Positions 1-9,462 are shown, numbered from the stretch's first letter. The stretch: 64,000 nucleotides of DNA from Stenotrophomonas maltophilia (GCF_004684085.1 NZ_SRHZ01000038.1:62001-126000); one strand, 5' to 3'. Notes: generated from the letters alone by a model not told the origin. Numbers and translations: made by a program.

Positions 1-813
1 CAGCGCAGGCTGGATTGCTGGCGTCATTGCGAATGTCAATAGCTGCAGCGGATACCGCATCAACTGATAGGATCGGTCATAGATGCCCAGCAGTGGCGCC
101 CCTAGGTACTTGCCGACAAGTACGTTGTCGAGATTGCGCGAGAAGAAGTTAAGCACATTGAACGCGAGCTGGTAGCCAGACACTTTGAGCAATGGGGCCA
201 CAGCAGAGAAGTGCATCCCAGGTCTTGGGCGTCCAAAATCGGTTCTTCTTGAAAAATGGTAGGCGAACGTGAAATTCACGAGTGCCACAATCGGAATGCG
301 TATGGAGATCGCGCACAGGGGGCTGACATATTTGCGAGCAACCAACACAAGCGCGAGTGCCACGAACTCCGCGATGATCGCTGCGGTTGCCAGTTGCAGA
401 AACGACTGCTGCCGTTGAAGCTGGGCCATTGGAAGGATCGCCCATGCGTTGAGCATGAGGCCCACCGCAACAAACGGGATCGCAACGGGAAGCTCCGGCA
501 TTTTGTAGAAATCGACCAGGAATGATCCCAACGCCATGAAGGTCGCGGCGAGACCCACGCCTATCAGGATGGTCAAGCCAAATATCCCGTCGCGATCCTT
601 GGCATTCAATTTATGAAGACCAATGATGGCCGGGCCAAATCCCCCTTCGCCAACGAGCTGGAAGAAGAGGTAGAAGACTTGAATTGCGGCAATGGTTCCG
701 AATACTTCAGGCGTAAATGCTCGCGCAAGTATCATAAGCGCCGCGAACTGCGTCGCATACGCCAGATACTTGCTGCCCATGCTCTTGGCAATCGCGCGGT
801 ACAAGTTGCTCAT
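1..813 (-). CDS. Wzx/GumJ-type polysaccharide flippase, partial
   Basis: The first 271 codons are visible; the rest lies beyond the left edge. The protein starts MSNLYRAIAKSMGSKYLA and is almost entirely hydrophobic helices. The stretch FFSRNLDNVLVGKYLG followed by YDRSYQLMRYPLQ is characteristic of WzxC/GumJ flippases of the MOP exporter superfamily, which move undecaprenyl-linked sugar units across the inner membrane. It starts 7 bases after the stop of the upstream glycosyltransferase, so it belongs to the same minus-strand operon. The start is the only ATG at the right place but has a weak ribosome site. The role fits a locus that also has a priming transferase, a tyrosine kinase co-polymerase and a Wza exporter. 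Confidence 0.85.
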   Translation of the reverse strand, partial: MSNLYRAIAKSMGSKYLAYATQFAALMILARAFTPEVFGTIAAIQVFYLFFQLVGEGGFGPAIIGLHKLNAKDRDGIFGLTILIGVGLAATFMALGSFLVDFYKMPELPVAIPFVAVGLMLNAWAILPMAQLQRQQSFLQLATAAIIAEFVALALVLVARKYVSPLCAISIRIPIVALVNFTFAYHFSRRTDFGRPRPGMHFSAVAPLLKVSGYQLAFNVLNFFSRNLDNVLVGKYLGAPLLGIYDRSYQLMRYPLQLLTFAMTPAIQPAL

Positions 814-820
814 CTGCTAC

Positions 821-1795
821 TTACTCGGCTGCGGCCAGTGCGCTTGCCCAGCCTCTGGCTACGGCAGAGTTGCCGAACGCTTCTTCGATTTTTTCCGCGT
901 CGGGATTGTTGGCGGTGCTGGCATCAAGTAGAGAGCGTGCTAGCGAGGAGATGCACGGGTACTGATGAAGGCCGCCGGGGTCCTTGCTTTCCATTAGCCA
1001 GTTGGTGAATGGCGTCTGGACGGTGAAGATGGGGACACCATAGCTGAAGGAGAAAAAGTAGTTTCCGCTCACAACCATGTCTTCATCCGAGTTTGGGACA
1101 ACCATGCCTCGGGCATGAGTAACAAGGTTTGCGGCGTCGCTGTCGGGCAGGTAGCCGGTGATGAAAGTAACTTGCTTGCCTGCCGCCAACTCCTTGCACT
1201 TGGCGAGGTAGGTTGGATCAGGAGCCTTCCCGGCAACCACCAGGTGGACGTCAGGACTCAGGTGGGCAATCAGTTTGTCGATTGCCTTGTAGGGGAGAAT
1301 TCGACCTAGAATGAAGAAATAGTCGCCATCGATCAGTCGACCAGACGTCGCTGCCCTGGTGTACAGGGGATGGGGGACGTAGATGTAGCCCGAGTCCGCA
1401 TTGTGCCCAGAGTGGGTAACAACGACATCGAAGTATTTTTCGTACGACTTCATCAGATGTTTGATCCGGGGGATCTGCTCATGATCCGAGTCGTGGGGGT
1501 AATTATTGTGTCTGACCATGATCAGTCGTTTGCTGATCAGTCTGAGCAGTCTGATATAGAAGTAAAGTCGAATCTCGCGTAGCCTGGATACGCGGCCACG
1601 CCCGTCGAGCATCGTGTTCTCGACCCAGTGCAGTATTGCGATATCGCATCTGGCTACATAGAGAGAGTGTGGGTTTAGGAATGCTCGCTTGACGCCGGGA
1701 AGGGCGCGGGTATCGGCCATCCTGGCGAGAATTCCATTTGTTCTGGAGATGTATTCGTTTTCGCTCGATGCAAATGGGTTGATTGATATCTTCAT
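821..1795 (-). CDS. Glycosyltransferase (GT-B fold, GT4-like)
   Basis: Predicted 324-residue cytoplasmic glycosyltransferase. The N-terminus MKISINPFASSENEYISR looks like a first beta strand of a GT-B enzyme, and the C-terminal half has the usual donor-binding features: FILGRILPYKAIDKLIAHL, then HLVVAGKAPDP, then VVPNSDEDMVVSGNYFFSFS with the acidic residues found in the E-x7-E region. It probably adds one sugar to the lipid-linked repeat unit. The frame stays open for 43 codons upstream (to 1924), but that extension has no family-like sequence, so the ATG at 1795 is preferred; a start at 1924 is possible because an AAGAAG motif precedes it. The sugar donor and acceptor cannot be read from sequence. 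Confidence 0.8.
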   Translation of the reverse strand: MKISINPFASSENEYISRTNGILARMADTRALPGVKRAFLNPHSLYVARCDIAILHWVENTMLDGRGRVSRLREIRLYFYIRLLRLISKRLIMVRHNNYPHDSDHEQIPRIKHLMKSYEKYFDVVVTHSGHNADSGYIYVPHPLYTRAATSGRLIDGDYFFILGRILPYKAIDKLIAHLSPDVHLVVAGKAPDPTYLAKCKELAAGKQVTFITGYLPDSDAANLVTHARGMVVPNSDEDMVVSGNYFFSFSYGVPIFTVQTPFTNWLMESKDPGGLHQYPCISSLARSLLDASTANNPDAEKIEEAFGNSAVARGWASALAAAE

Positions 1796-1942
1796 TATGT
1801 CTAACCCGTGTGAGTCACTGGGCGGAAAGCGGGTTTCCTGTGCTGGAGTCGCATCGTTGCTTGCAAGCTGCACTCCTGCGTAGCAGAGGATGTCTTCCAG
1901 TCCCTGGCTTGCCGGCTCTTGCATGAGCTTCTTAAGGTCGTG

Positions 1943-3364
1943 CTAGTAGGCGTTCTTGTTGATGAAGCCCTTGAATATCGTCATGAAGACAATCTTCAGA
2001 TCAAGCGAAAGCGACCAGTTCTCGATGTAGAAGAGATCGCACTCGATGCGTTTGTGAAGATCAGTTGAACCTCGCCAGCCATTTACCTGGGCCCAGCCGG
2101 TGATGCCCGCCTTGACCATGTGCTTCTTCATGTAGGACGGGATCTCGTGTTTGAACTTGTGCACGAACACGGGCCGCTCCGGCCTCGGTCCAACGATGGA
2201 CATGTCGCCCAGCAGGACATTGATGAACTGTGGCAGTTCGTCCAAGCTGGTCTTCCGAAGGAAGCTGCCCACGCGGGTGGCGCGACTTTCGCCGGCCTTT
2301 GCCCACACTGCGCCAGACGCGCCTTCTGCGTCGACCGGCATCGAGCGGAACTTCAACATCCAGAACGTCTTGTTGTTCCAGCTCATCCGTTCCTGCCGAT
2401 AGAAGACCGGGCCAGGGGAGCTGAGCTTCACTGCGATCGCAATGGCCAGCATGATCGGAGAGATCATGAGCAGGATGAGGCCTGCAAGGATGCGGTCTTC
2501 CAGTGCCTTGATCAGGCGTGCGCCGCCTTGCAGAGGCGTCTGCTGAAGATTGATGACGGGAAGGCCGGCGACCTGCTCGACGGAGTGATTCAGTAGGTGC
2601 AGCCCGAACATGTCAGGCACGAACTTGATGTCGGCAGTGGAGTGTTGCAGCTGATTCAAGGCAATTGCGATGTTGTCCTCGTCGCGCATCGGGAGGGCAA
2701 TCCACACCTGATCAATGTGATTGTCCTCTACGTAGGCGCCGAGCCCATCCAGCTCCCCCAGCTTGCTTGCGTGCTGTACGCTGCCACGATCAGACGGGGT
2801 CGCGAACCAGCCGCGCACGTCGATTCCTGCCCAGGTAGCAGATCTCAAGGAGCTGACAATGTGCTCAGAGTCGGTAGTGGCCCCGACGATGACAGCGCTG
2901 CGGAGGTCTGCGCCCCGGGCTCGGATCCAGCCGGCGATGCCGCGAACGCCAATTCGGAGGCCAAATGCGCCAGCCAGGCTCAAGCCAAACCAAGTGGCAA
3001 GCCAGATGCGCGAAAGCTCATCGGTCACCTGGATAGCGGTGGAGTAGGCGAGAAGGCCTCCGAAGATCACGGCAAGCTTCACCACGACCTTGCCGAATTC
3101 CGCGAGCAGGCCGCGCCCGCGCCAGCTCTCGTACAATGAAGATGACCCAAGGACGAGAAGTGCAAAAAGCACGGTGATGGATACAAGCCGGGCATAGTTC
3201 ATCGGCATGTGCAGATCGCCGAATCGGATTGCATAGGCCGCCAGTGCAGCGGCCACCAGGATGAGAGGATCCCCAATTCTCAGGGCCAGGCTGAGCGCGG
3301 GGGCAAACCTGTTTCCTGAAGCGTTCCAGAGCCCGGCGTGGTGCCGTGCAGGCATGTAAGACAT
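1943..3364 (-). CDS. Undecaprenyl-phosphate sugar phosphotransferase (GumD/WcaJ-like)
   Basis: A 473-residue polyprenyl-phosphate hexose-1-phosphate transferase that starts repeat-unit synthesis on undecaprenyl phosphate at the inner membrane. It has four hydrophobic N-terminal helices, a soluble CoA-binding-like middle domain ([13 protein letters not shown]), a fifth helix, and the catalytic bacterial sugar transferase domain with [48 protein letters not shown] and [13 protein letters not shown]. Order and motifs match Xanthomonas GumD. The ATG at 3364 is chosen because AAGGAAG lies 7 bases upstream; the frame also opens at 3403 without a good site. It is the first gene of the minus-strand biosynthesis operon and faces the wzb/wzc pair across a 313-base divergent region. 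Confidence 0.92.
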   Translation of the reverse strand: MSYMPARHHAGLWNASGNRFAPALSLALRIGDPLILVAAALAAYAIRFGDLHMPMNYARLVSITVLFALLVLGSSSLYESWRGRGLLAEFGKVVVKLAVIFGGLLAYSTAIQVTDELSRIWLATWFGLSLAGAFGLRIGVRGIAGWIRARGADLRSAVIVGATTDSEHIVSSLRSATWAGIDVRGWFATPSDRGSVQHASKLGELDGLGAYVEDNHIDQVWIALPMRDEDNIAIALNQLQHSTADIKFVPDMFGLHLLNHSVEQVAGLPVINLQQTPLQGGARLIKALEDRILAGLILLMISPIMLAIAIAVKLSSPGPVFYRQERMSWNNKTFWMLKFRSMPVDAEGASGAVWAKAGESRATRVGSFLRKTSLDELPQFINVLLGDMSIVGPRPERPVFVHKFKHEIPSYMKKHMVKAGITGWAQVNGWRGSTDLHKRIECDLFYIENWSLSLDLKIVFMTIFKGFINKNAY

Positions 3365-3462
3365 GTCGATTTCTTCCTTGTAGAGGATCCGTGCATCCAG
3401 CAATCGCCTCGCTGCCCGGGAGGCTGGCGGCGCCGATCCGGCGGTCAGTCCAATCCGTTAGC

Positions 3463-3490
3463 TGTTACAATCGATCACACGATGATAACA
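3463..3490. promoter_or_regulatory. Imperfect palindrome in divergent capsule promoter region
   Basis: The 313-base gap between the GumD-like gene and the phosphatase gene (3365-3677) must hold promoters for both directions. Its only clear symmetric element is this 28-bp dyad, TGTTA-N2-ATCG-N6-CGAT-N2-TAACA, with 9 of 11 outer positions paired. It could be an operator. The half TGTGATCGATTG on the minus strand partly resembles a CRP/Clp site, but the second half does not fit well. No convincing JUMPStart/ops element was found in the gap. Confidence 0.4.
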
Positions 3491-3677
3491 GAACCTTCAC
3501 CAAGACGTGACCTGCGTCCGGATTTCCGGGGGTAAGGCTACGAGCGCGGCCCCATCGGCCTGGTAGGGCAGGGTTCAGTTACACCCTCATGTCAGGTATG
3601 CTGCTTGGCTAACTTTCGTATGCTGAGCGTTGGTGGCTGGCGTACGCGCTTCAGGTCGCCCGCCAGAGGATTGGCTC

Positions 3678-4118
3678 ATGTTCAACAAGGTGCTGTTGGT
3701 CTGCATCGGAAACATCTGTCGAAGCCCAACCGCAGAAGTTCTCATGCGGCACCAGCTTCAGGATCGTGCCGGGGTGCAGGTCTCCTCCGCAGGGCTTCAG
3801 GCATTGGTCGGTCGGCCGATAGATGAGACCGCGGGGGAGCTGCTTCGGGAGAAGGGGCATGATCCCAGCGCCCATCGAGGGCGTCTGGCGACACCGTCTG
3901 TGTTGGCGGCGGCTGACCTGGTGCTGGTGATGGAGCAGTCCCATGTGGCGCGAATCGCCCGTGAGGTTCCGCAGGTGAGCGGCAAGACATTCCTGCTGGG
4001 GCATTGGGATGGAAGGTCGGAGATCCCCGATCCCTACCGCCAGCAGCGGATCGCGTTTGAACACGTTTACGGTTTGATCGAGCAGGGCGTTGCCCGCTGG
4101 GCCAGCCACATCAAGTAA
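3678..4118 (+). CDS. Low-molecular-weight protein tyrosine phosphatase (Wzb/Etp-like)
   Basis: A 146-residue cytoplasmic phosphatase. The active-site loop VCIGNICRSP near residues 8-17 has the C-x5-R signature (Cys9, Arg15), and the general acid loop is IPDPYRQ. Such enzymes remove phosphate from the C-terminal tyrosines of the partner BY-kinase, which controls polymer export. The ATG at 3678 is preceded by AGAGGA at good spacing; the longer open frame from 3630 lacks support. It is followed 38 bases later by the kinase gene, with an intrinsic terminator between them. The etp-etk order is the same as in E. coli group 4 capsule loci. Confidence 0.93.
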   Translation: MFNKVLLVCIGNICRSPTAEVLMRHQLQDRAGVQVSSAGLQALVGRPIDETAGELLREKGHDPSAHRGRLATPSVLAAADLVLVMEQSHVARIAREVPQVSGKTFLLGHWDGRSEIPDPYRQQRIAFEHVYGLIEQGVARWASHIK

Positions 4119-4121
4119 TTG

Positions 4122-4141
4122 CCGCACTGGTGCGGTTTTTT
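4122..4141 (+). terminator. Intrinsic terminator between phosphatase and kinase genes
   Basis: CCGCA-CTGG-TGCGG followed by TTTTTTC. It starts three bases after the phosphatase stop codon and its U-tract ends about 15 bases before the kinase ATG, so it sits in the leader of wzc. It can only be a partial terminator if the two genes share a transcript. Confidence 0.7.
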
Positions 4142-4156
4142 CAAGAAACGGAAGCT

Positions 4157-6385
4157 ATGACCAAGGAAACCAGTGCGCGGGCCACCCGCGAAGACGACGA
4201 GATTGATCTGCGGGATCTGCTGGGCGTTCTCATTGACCGCAAGTGGTGGATCCTGGGAACAACCTTCCTGTTCGCTCTGGTTGGCGCCGCGTACGCGATC
4301 CTGACGCCGCCCGTGTATCGGGCAGAGGCCACGGTACAGGTTGAGTCGAAGATGCCGACCATTCCGGGCCTTGCCGATCTGACCTCTCTGGGTGGAGGCG
4401 GCAGCACCGCGTCCACCACTGAAGTTGCGCTGCTGACCTCACGTACGATCGTCGGTACTGCGGTCGACAAGATGCAGCTCGAGACGGTCATCGAGCCCCG
4501 GCGTTTCCCATTGGTGGGTGGACTGATTGCACGTCGTTTCTCGGGTGAGACTGAGGGCGAAGTGGCGGCTCCGGTCCTGGGGCTTTCCAGCTATGGCTGG
4601 GGCGGCGATGAGCTGAAGATTCATCGCCTGGACGTTCCGGCCCGTCTGCTTGACGAGCCGATGACGCTTGTCGCAGGTGACAAGGCTGGGGAGTACTCGC
4701 TGCTTGATGATGAGGGCGAAGCCATTGTTGCCGGCAAGGTCGGTATGCCCGCCGAGGCGCGGGGAATCAAGATTGAAGTCGCGAGCCTGAATGCCAATCC
4801 GGGCATGCGCTTCACGCTGACCAAGCAGCGTCGCCTCGATGTCATCGCCGGGCTGCAGGAAGACATTCGTGCATCCGAACAGGGCAAGGACTCGGGCATC
4901 CTTCGCGTCAGCTATGAAGACACCGATGCGGATCGTGCACAGGCGCTGGTGCAGAACATTGCTGAAGCCTACGTCCGGCAGAACGTTGACCGAGGCTCCG
5001 CCGAGGCGGCAACGCAGCTTGCCTTTGTGAAGGACCAGCTGCCGACCGTTCGCAAGCAGGTTGAGGACGCGCAGGCGGCAATGGCGGCCTACCAGTCCCG
5101 TTCCAATTCCGTTGATATTACGATGCAGACCAAGGGTCTGCTCGAGCAGGAGGTCGCCGTTGAGGCCAGCATCCAGCAGCTGCGCCTGAAGCAGGCGGAG
5201 ATGGATCGCAGCTTCACGCGCGAGCATCCGGCCTACCGTGCGATGCTGAACCAGATCGGCGAGCTTGAGGCACGCAAGAGTGGCTTCCGTCGTGAAGTGA
5301 GCGCACTGCCTGATACGCAGCAGGAACTGCTGCGACATACCCGTGATCTGCAGGTCAGCAACGAACTGTACACCGCGCTGTTGAACCAGGCGCAGCAGTT
5401 GGATGTTGCGCGGGCCGGTACGGTTGGCAATGTCCGGATCGTTGACGACGCGATCGTCGATATCAGCAAGCCGGTGAAGCCTCGCAAGCCGCTGATTGTT
5501 CTTGTGGCGTTCCTGTTGGGCGCCTTCCTGTCCACGGCCGCGGTTTTCCTGCTCCGCATGCTCAATCCTGGCGTGGAGGATCCGGCGCAGATTGAGGAGC
5601 TGGGGCTGCCGGTGTACGCCGCCATTCCGCTCAGCAACTCGCGGAATCTACTGAAGGTACAGAAGGGCAAGGGCGGCAAGAAGCGCGTGGTGGCAGATGG
5701 CCGCTCCCATCTTCTGGCTGCCGCCGAGCCTGCCGACCTCGCGGTTGAGGCATTGCGCAGCCTCCGCACAAGCCTGCACTTTGCAATGCTTGAGGCCAAG
5801 AACAACATCCTGGCCATCTCGGGCCCGCGGCCCGGTGTCGGCAAGACATTTATTTCGGCGAACTTGGCGGCTGTCGTCGCTCAGGCGGGCCAGAAGGTTC
5901 TTGTCGTGGACGTTGATATGCGAAAGGGGACCCTGCACAAGGTGTTGGGCGTATCCCATTCGGGCGGCTTGTCTGATGTACTGGCCGGCAAGGTGACCCT
6001 GCAGGACGCGATTCATGCTGTCCCGGGCCTGGAGAACATGCATTACATCACCCGGGGTGATATTCCGCCGAACCCGTCCGAGCTGCTGATGCATCCGCGG
6101 TTCCTGCAGCTGCTGGAAGGCCTGGCCAAGGAATACGACCTGGTGATCGTCGATACGCCGCCGATCCTTGCTGTTACCGACGCTGCAATTGTCGCCAACC
6201 ATGCAGGCTCTACCTTGATGGTGACTCGATTCGGCGTGAACCAGCCGAAGGAGATCGAGCTTTCGATGAAGCGCTTCGAGCAGAATGGCGTAAAGGTGAA
6301 GGGCGCGATCTTCAATGCAGTGGAGAAGCGTGCCACGGGCTATTACAGCTATGGCTACTACGAGTACGCCTCAAGCGAGAAGTGA
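4157..6385 (+). CDS. wzc: Wzc-type BY-kinase and polysaccharide co-polymerase
   Basis: A 742-residue inner-membrane protein that couples polymer length control to tyrosine autophosphorylation. It has a Wzz domain with a first membrane helix near residues 30-50, a long periplasmic coiled-coil part, a second helix near 445-465, and a cytoplasmic kinase domain. The kinase has Walker A SGPRPGVGKT at 555-564, Walker A' VVDVDMRKGT near 585 and Walker B LVIVDTPPIL near 660. The C-terminus is a tyrosine cluster, YYSYGYYEYASSEK, the autophosphorylation site. The ATG at 4157 is preceded by GGAAG; an in-frame ATG at 4130 lies inside the terminator hairpin and is unlikely. The phosphatase just upstream is the expected antagonist. 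Confidence 0.95.
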   Translation: MTKETSARATREDDEIDLRDLLGVLIDRKWWILGTTFLFALVGAAYAILTPPVYRAEATVQVESKMPTIPGLADLTSLGGGGSTASTTEVALLTSRTIVGTAVDKMQLETVIEPRRFPLVGGLIARRFSGETEGEVAAPVLGLSSYGWGGDELKIHRLDVPARLLDEPMTLVAGDKAGEYSLLDDEGEAIVAGKVGMPAEARGIKIEVASLNANPGMRFTLTKQRRLDVIAGLQEDIRASEQGKDSGILRVSYEDTDADRAQALVQNIAEAYVRQNVDRGSAEAATQLAFVKDQLPTVRKQVEDAQAAMAAYQSRSNSVDITMQTKGLLEQEVAVEASIQQLRLKQAEMDRSFTREHPAYRAMLNQIGELEARKSGFRREVSALPDTQQELLRHTRDLQVSNELYTALLNQAQQLDVARAGTVGNVRIVDDAIVDISKPVKPRKPLIVLVAFLLGAFLSTAAVFLLRMLNPGVEDPAQIEELGLPVYAAIPLSNSRNLLKVQKGKGGKKRVVADGRSHLLAAAEPADLAVEALRSLRTSLHFAMLEAKNNILAISGPRPGVGKTFISANLAAVVAQAGQKVLVVDVDMRKGTLHKVLGVSHSGGLSDVLAGKVTLQDAIHAVPGLENMHYITRGDIPPNPSELLMHPRFLQLLEGLAKEYDLVIVDTPPILAVTDAAIVANHAGSTLMVTRFGVNQPKEIELSMKRFEQNGVKVKGAIFNAVEKRATGYYSYGYYEYASSEK

Positions 6386-6430
6386 TTGTTCGGATGGGGT
6401 GAGCTGAAGAACTTTCCCTTCCGAAAGACA

Positions 6431-6468
6431 GAAAGGGTCGGTTGCATGTGCAACCGGCCCTTTCTTTT
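6431..6468 (+). terminator. Terminator of the wzc transcript
   Basis: Stem GAAAGGG-tCGGTTGCA / TGCAACCGgCCCTTTC, closed by a 2-base loop, followed by TTTCTTTT. It lies 46 bases after the wzc stop. A second hairpin follows at 6503. Confidence 0.85.
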
Positions 6469-6502
6469 GGCTGTAGGACACTAGAGCAGCGCAGGTAAGC
6501 GA

Positions 6503-6534
6503 GAAGGGCCGGCTGCGCTGGCAGCCGGCCCTTC
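6503..6534 (-). terminator. Hairpin between convergent wzc and gfcD, likely terminator of the gfc operon
   Basis: Perfect 14-bp stem GAAGGGCCGGCTGC / GCAGCCGGCCCTTC with loop GCTG. It lies 35 bases past the stop of the minus-strand gfcD. There is no real U-tract on either side, so its strength is uncertain. Its stem closely resembles the wzc terminator (GGG-CCGG-TTGC theme), so the two may be copies of one element. Confidence 0.6.
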
Positions 6535-6568
6535 CTTGGTCTCTGTCGAATGAGGTGGATGTCCGCCG

Positions 6569-8689
6569 TCAGTCGTCGATTCTGTCGAGATTGTCGAAGA
6601 AGAAGTCCGGATCCCGCTCTGAAGTCAGCTGGTACAGCGCATAGCTTCGACTCAGGCGCGCGCCACCATCTCGATACAGCGGATTCCAGGCGAACGTTGC
6701 ACGCGCCCGGGTTGAACGTGGCAGCAGGAAGTCGAAGGGAATCGAAATGAAGATGCCCTTGTCGAAACTGCCTTCGCCAAAGTCCTTGGAGGAGACGTCG
6801 GTCTTGGTGGCGTATGCGCCCATGTTGACGCCATTGTCGAAGGCGCGCGCAACCGAGACCGTGGCACCCCAGTCCTTCGCCAGGTAGCGGCCGGCGCTGA
6901 TCATGCTGGTGATCTTGTGCTCATCGCCCCACTGATAATAGAAGCTGGCGTGGCCGGTGGTGGTGCTGTAGTCCCGGAAGCTGAAGCGCTGATCGAAGTC
7001 GCGCTGCTTCACCCAGTTCAGCTCTGCACCCACGGCCCAGCGCTCGTTGAGCGGTCGGTAAAGGATCTCGCCACCCACGCCGCCGTACATGGCCTCGAAC
7101 AGGCCGGCATAGGCCGAGCCATAGAGGTCCTTGCCCAGCTGATGGTTGCTGGTCAACTGAAGGTTGGTCAGGGTCAGGTCTTCGGTGGTCAGGTACTTGC
7201 GGATGTTGGTGCGGACCCGGGGCAGGTTGCTTGGCGCGTCGTAGCGGAAGCGGTCGTAATTGTTGTATGCGTTGTAGCTGGCCGTTCCGCTCAGCCAGGT
7301 GTTGCGAGTGAAGTGGAAATTGGCCGAGTACGTGCCCGCAACCTGGAACAGGAAGAAGCCATCCGGGCCCCCCAGCTGCTGCTGGTATCCAATATTGAAC
7401 GCGCCGTCATAGCGTCGAAGTGGCGCGGTATACAGGCTCTCACGGCGCTGCTGCGCTGGCGGTGCCTGCTCGATATGGCCGGCCAGCTCGCTCAGCGGGG
7501 TGCGATTGTCGAGGTAGCTGTTGAAGGTGCTGCGCTCGATGCTGCTTTCCACGACGGGTACGCCGAGGCGGGTGTTCTCGATCGTGAACCAGGTGGTATC
7601 CGATGGCAGTTCTGAATCCAGGATGCGTGCCGCTCGGCCAACGCCCTGCGCCGGGTAGTAGAACCGGCGCTGTTCACCGCTGACGATGACTTCCGATCCA
7701 CGCCGGCTGATGCCCGTGACACGCAGGCCGGCGTTCTCTTCCAGGGTCCGGCTCAAGGCAGGCCAGTCGATATCCTCCATTGACTGTGCCGAGGGCGCCG
7801 CCGATGCTCGCGCGATCGGAGCAGGATCCAGCAGCTTTGGCGTGGATTTCGCTTGTGCCACGTTGCCGCGCAGCGTAATGCCGAACATGGCCGTATCACC
7901 GCGCTCCCAGCCAAGATGCAGTTGCACGTTGCGATTTACGGCATAGCTTGCGCCCAGGTTGATCGGGCTCTTCTGCGTTTGATTGTTGTTCTGGGGCTCG
8001 TGCTTGTAGTCGTTGCCGTCGTACTCGAGCTTCAACTGCAGGGGCTCCCAAGGGGTCTGGTAGGCGATGCCGCCAAAGATGCCAACGGGGCCGCGGAACA
8101 TGCCCTTGCTGTTGAAGTTGCCAGTGCCTTGTGCGCGCGGACGCTCTTCAAAGCGGTCACTGATCACCCGAAGTGGATTCGAGAAATCGCCTCGATTGCC
8201 GATGTAGCCGGTGGCGAGGCCGAGGCTTGCATCGATCGGCCCGAATCGCTTGCTTGCAACCAGATACTCACTGGAGAACAGGCCAGTGCCGCCGATATCG
8301 CGGAAGCCTGCGGACAGCTCGGGCGCCCATCGGCTTTCCTGCCACAGCCGGACCTTCAGGTCGATCGACTTGTCCTTGTAGTTCTGCTTGCCGCTCAGCC
8401 ATTCCGGGCCATAGCGTCGGTTCGCTACCGATACATAGCGGAATGCGCCTTCGACCCAGGGCAGGGGCTGCATCACCACGTTGTAGCGACTGTAAGGCGA
8501 GGTATGGCTTGCGGTGAAGCTCACCTCGCCGTCGTCGGCCATGCGTGCGGTGGGGGTCTGCAGAAGGCCAACGCCGCCCCAATCGCTCGCGGTGGGAGCA
8601 GGGGCTGTTTGTGCGTGCAATACAGCACTGACGCTCAGGCTGAGAAGGGCAGCGCTGGCGCGTGCCAGTGGGATGGAGCGATGGCGCAT
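6569..8689 (-). CDS. gfcD: GfcD/YjbH-family outer-membrane capsule protein
   Basis: A 706-residue secreted protein with a signal peptide ending near ALLSLSVSAVLHAQ. The mature start SDWGGVGLLQTPTARMADDG is diagnostic of the YjbH/GfcD family, and the sequence is full of alternating beta strands expected of a large outer-membrane barrel, ending in a short acidic tail rather than a terminal aromatic. Members belong to gfc and yjb operons needed for group 4 capsule or exopolysaccharide secretion. The ATG at 8689 overlaps the gfcC stop by one base (TGATG), so translation is probably coupled. A longer frame to 8845 overlaps gfcC and is rejected. Its exact biochemical role is not known. Confidence 0.88.
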   Translation of the reverse strand: MRHRSIPLARASAALLSLSVSAVLHAQTAPAPTASDWGGVGLLQTPTARMADDGEVSFTASHTSPYSRYNVVMQPLPWVEGAFRYVSVANRRYGPEWLSGKQNYKDKSIDLKVRLWQESRWAPELSAGFRDIGGTGLFSSEYLVASKRFGPIDASLGLATGYIGNRGDFSNPLRVISDRFEERPRAQGTGNFNSKGMFRGPVGIFGGIAYQTPWEPLQLKLEYDGNDYKHEPQNNNQTQKSPINLGASYAVNRNVQLHLGWERGDTAMFGITLRGNVAQAKSTPKLLDPAPIARASAAPSAQSMEDIDWPALSRTLEENAGLRVTGISRRGSEVIVSGEQRRFYYPAQGVGRAARILDSELPSDTTWFTIENTRLGVPVVESSIERSTFNSYLDNRTPLSELAGHIEQAPPAQQRRESLYTAPLRRYDGAFNIGYQQQLGGPDGFFLFQVAGTYSANFHFTRNTWLSGTASYNAYNNYDRFRYDAPSNLPRVRTNIRKYLTTEDLTLTNLQLTSNHQLGKDLYGSAYAGLFEAMYGGVGGEILYRPLNERWAVGAELNWVKQRDFDQRFSFRDYSTTTGHASFYYQWGDEHKITSMISAGRYLAKDWGATVSVARAFDNGVNMGAYATKTDVSSKDFGEGSFDKGIFISIPFDFLLPRSTRARATFAWNPLYRDGGARLSRSYALYQLTSERDPDFFFDNLDRIDD

Positions 8690-9462
8690 CAGTATGAAAC
8701 TCCGGGTGCATCCAGCACCTGGGTGGCAAGGAAGCGCACGGCATCCTCGTTGACATCGGGGGCAACAGTGCGGATCTTCGCGGCGTCCAGCGGCACGTAG
8801 ATCACCGCCCCAGGAGCAAGGTGCACGGGCGTGCTGCGGTTCCACAGGGCCACGCCGAGTTGCTGCACCTTGCCGTCGGGCTGGATGACGTAGAGATCAT
8901 CCCGGCTCGCCGCTGGCAAGATGGGGCAGGCGCTGCGATAGTGTCGTGCGTCAAGCGAGAACTGATGCTCGAGCTTACACGGTTGTACTACCGCGCCAGT
9001 CACCTGCACGGTATCGGGTCGGCCGGGATAGACAACGCGGTCGCCCTCAAGTGCAGGCCGATTTTCCGTGGCGCTTGCTTCAAGGCGGCGCGGATCAAGT
9101 AGCTGTGGCTCACGCCCCGTTACGGGTAGATCCCCGAGTTCGCGCGCAAGTTGTGCGGCGGCATCGGCGAGCTCCGGGGCATCCTGCTGGGAGGCGAGCG
9201 TTTCCAGATCGAATAGCAGGCCGGCCTTGAGGCGGGTCTGGGGCAGCAGCGAGCGTTGCCGAAGAAGGGCGGCGCCCAGCATATAGGCTTCTTCATCCGG
9301 CGCTGCAGCGAGTGCGGCTGCGCTGAGGCGGGCCTCGGCGGGAAGCGTGTGCATGCCAGGATTGCGAACATGGCCGGCCGCTTCGACGTTGATCGGCGAT
9401 GAGGCGTGCGCATGGAAAACCAGCGCCAGTGCCAGCGCAAGAATGATCGGTCGCAGTGTCAT
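8689..9462 (-). CDS. gfcC: GfcC-family periplasmic capsule protein
   Basis: A 257-residue exported protein. It starts with a signal peptide (MTLRPIILALALALVFHAHA), followed by INVEAAGHVRNPGMHTLP, a SLBB-like beta-grasp start, and ends with a second domain containing HLAPGAVIYVPLD. This is the pattern of GfcC (YmcB), a periplasmic protein of group 4 capsule operons whose fold resembles domains of Wza. The start at 9462 overlaps the gfcB stop as ATGA. The position between GfcB and GfcD is the standard gfcB-C-D order. Confidence 0.87.
   Translation of the reverse strand: MTLRPIILALALALVFHAHASSPINVEAAGHVRNPGMHTLPAEARLSAAALAAAPDEEAYMLGAALLRQRSLLPQTRLKAGLLFDLETLASQQDAPELADAAAQLARELGDLPVTGREPQLLDPRRLEASATENRPALEGDRVVYPGRPDTVQVTGAVVQPCKLEHQFSLDARHYRSACPILPAASRDDLYVIQPDGKVQQLGVALWNRSTPVHLAPGAVIYVPLDAAKIRTVAPDVNEDAVRFLATQVLDAPGVSY

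Noticed and set aside
3530-3620. JUMPStart/ops-like sequence upstream of the phosphatase gene
   Set aside because: Only a short GGTAGGG resemblance; the ops core GGCGGTAGCGT is absent.
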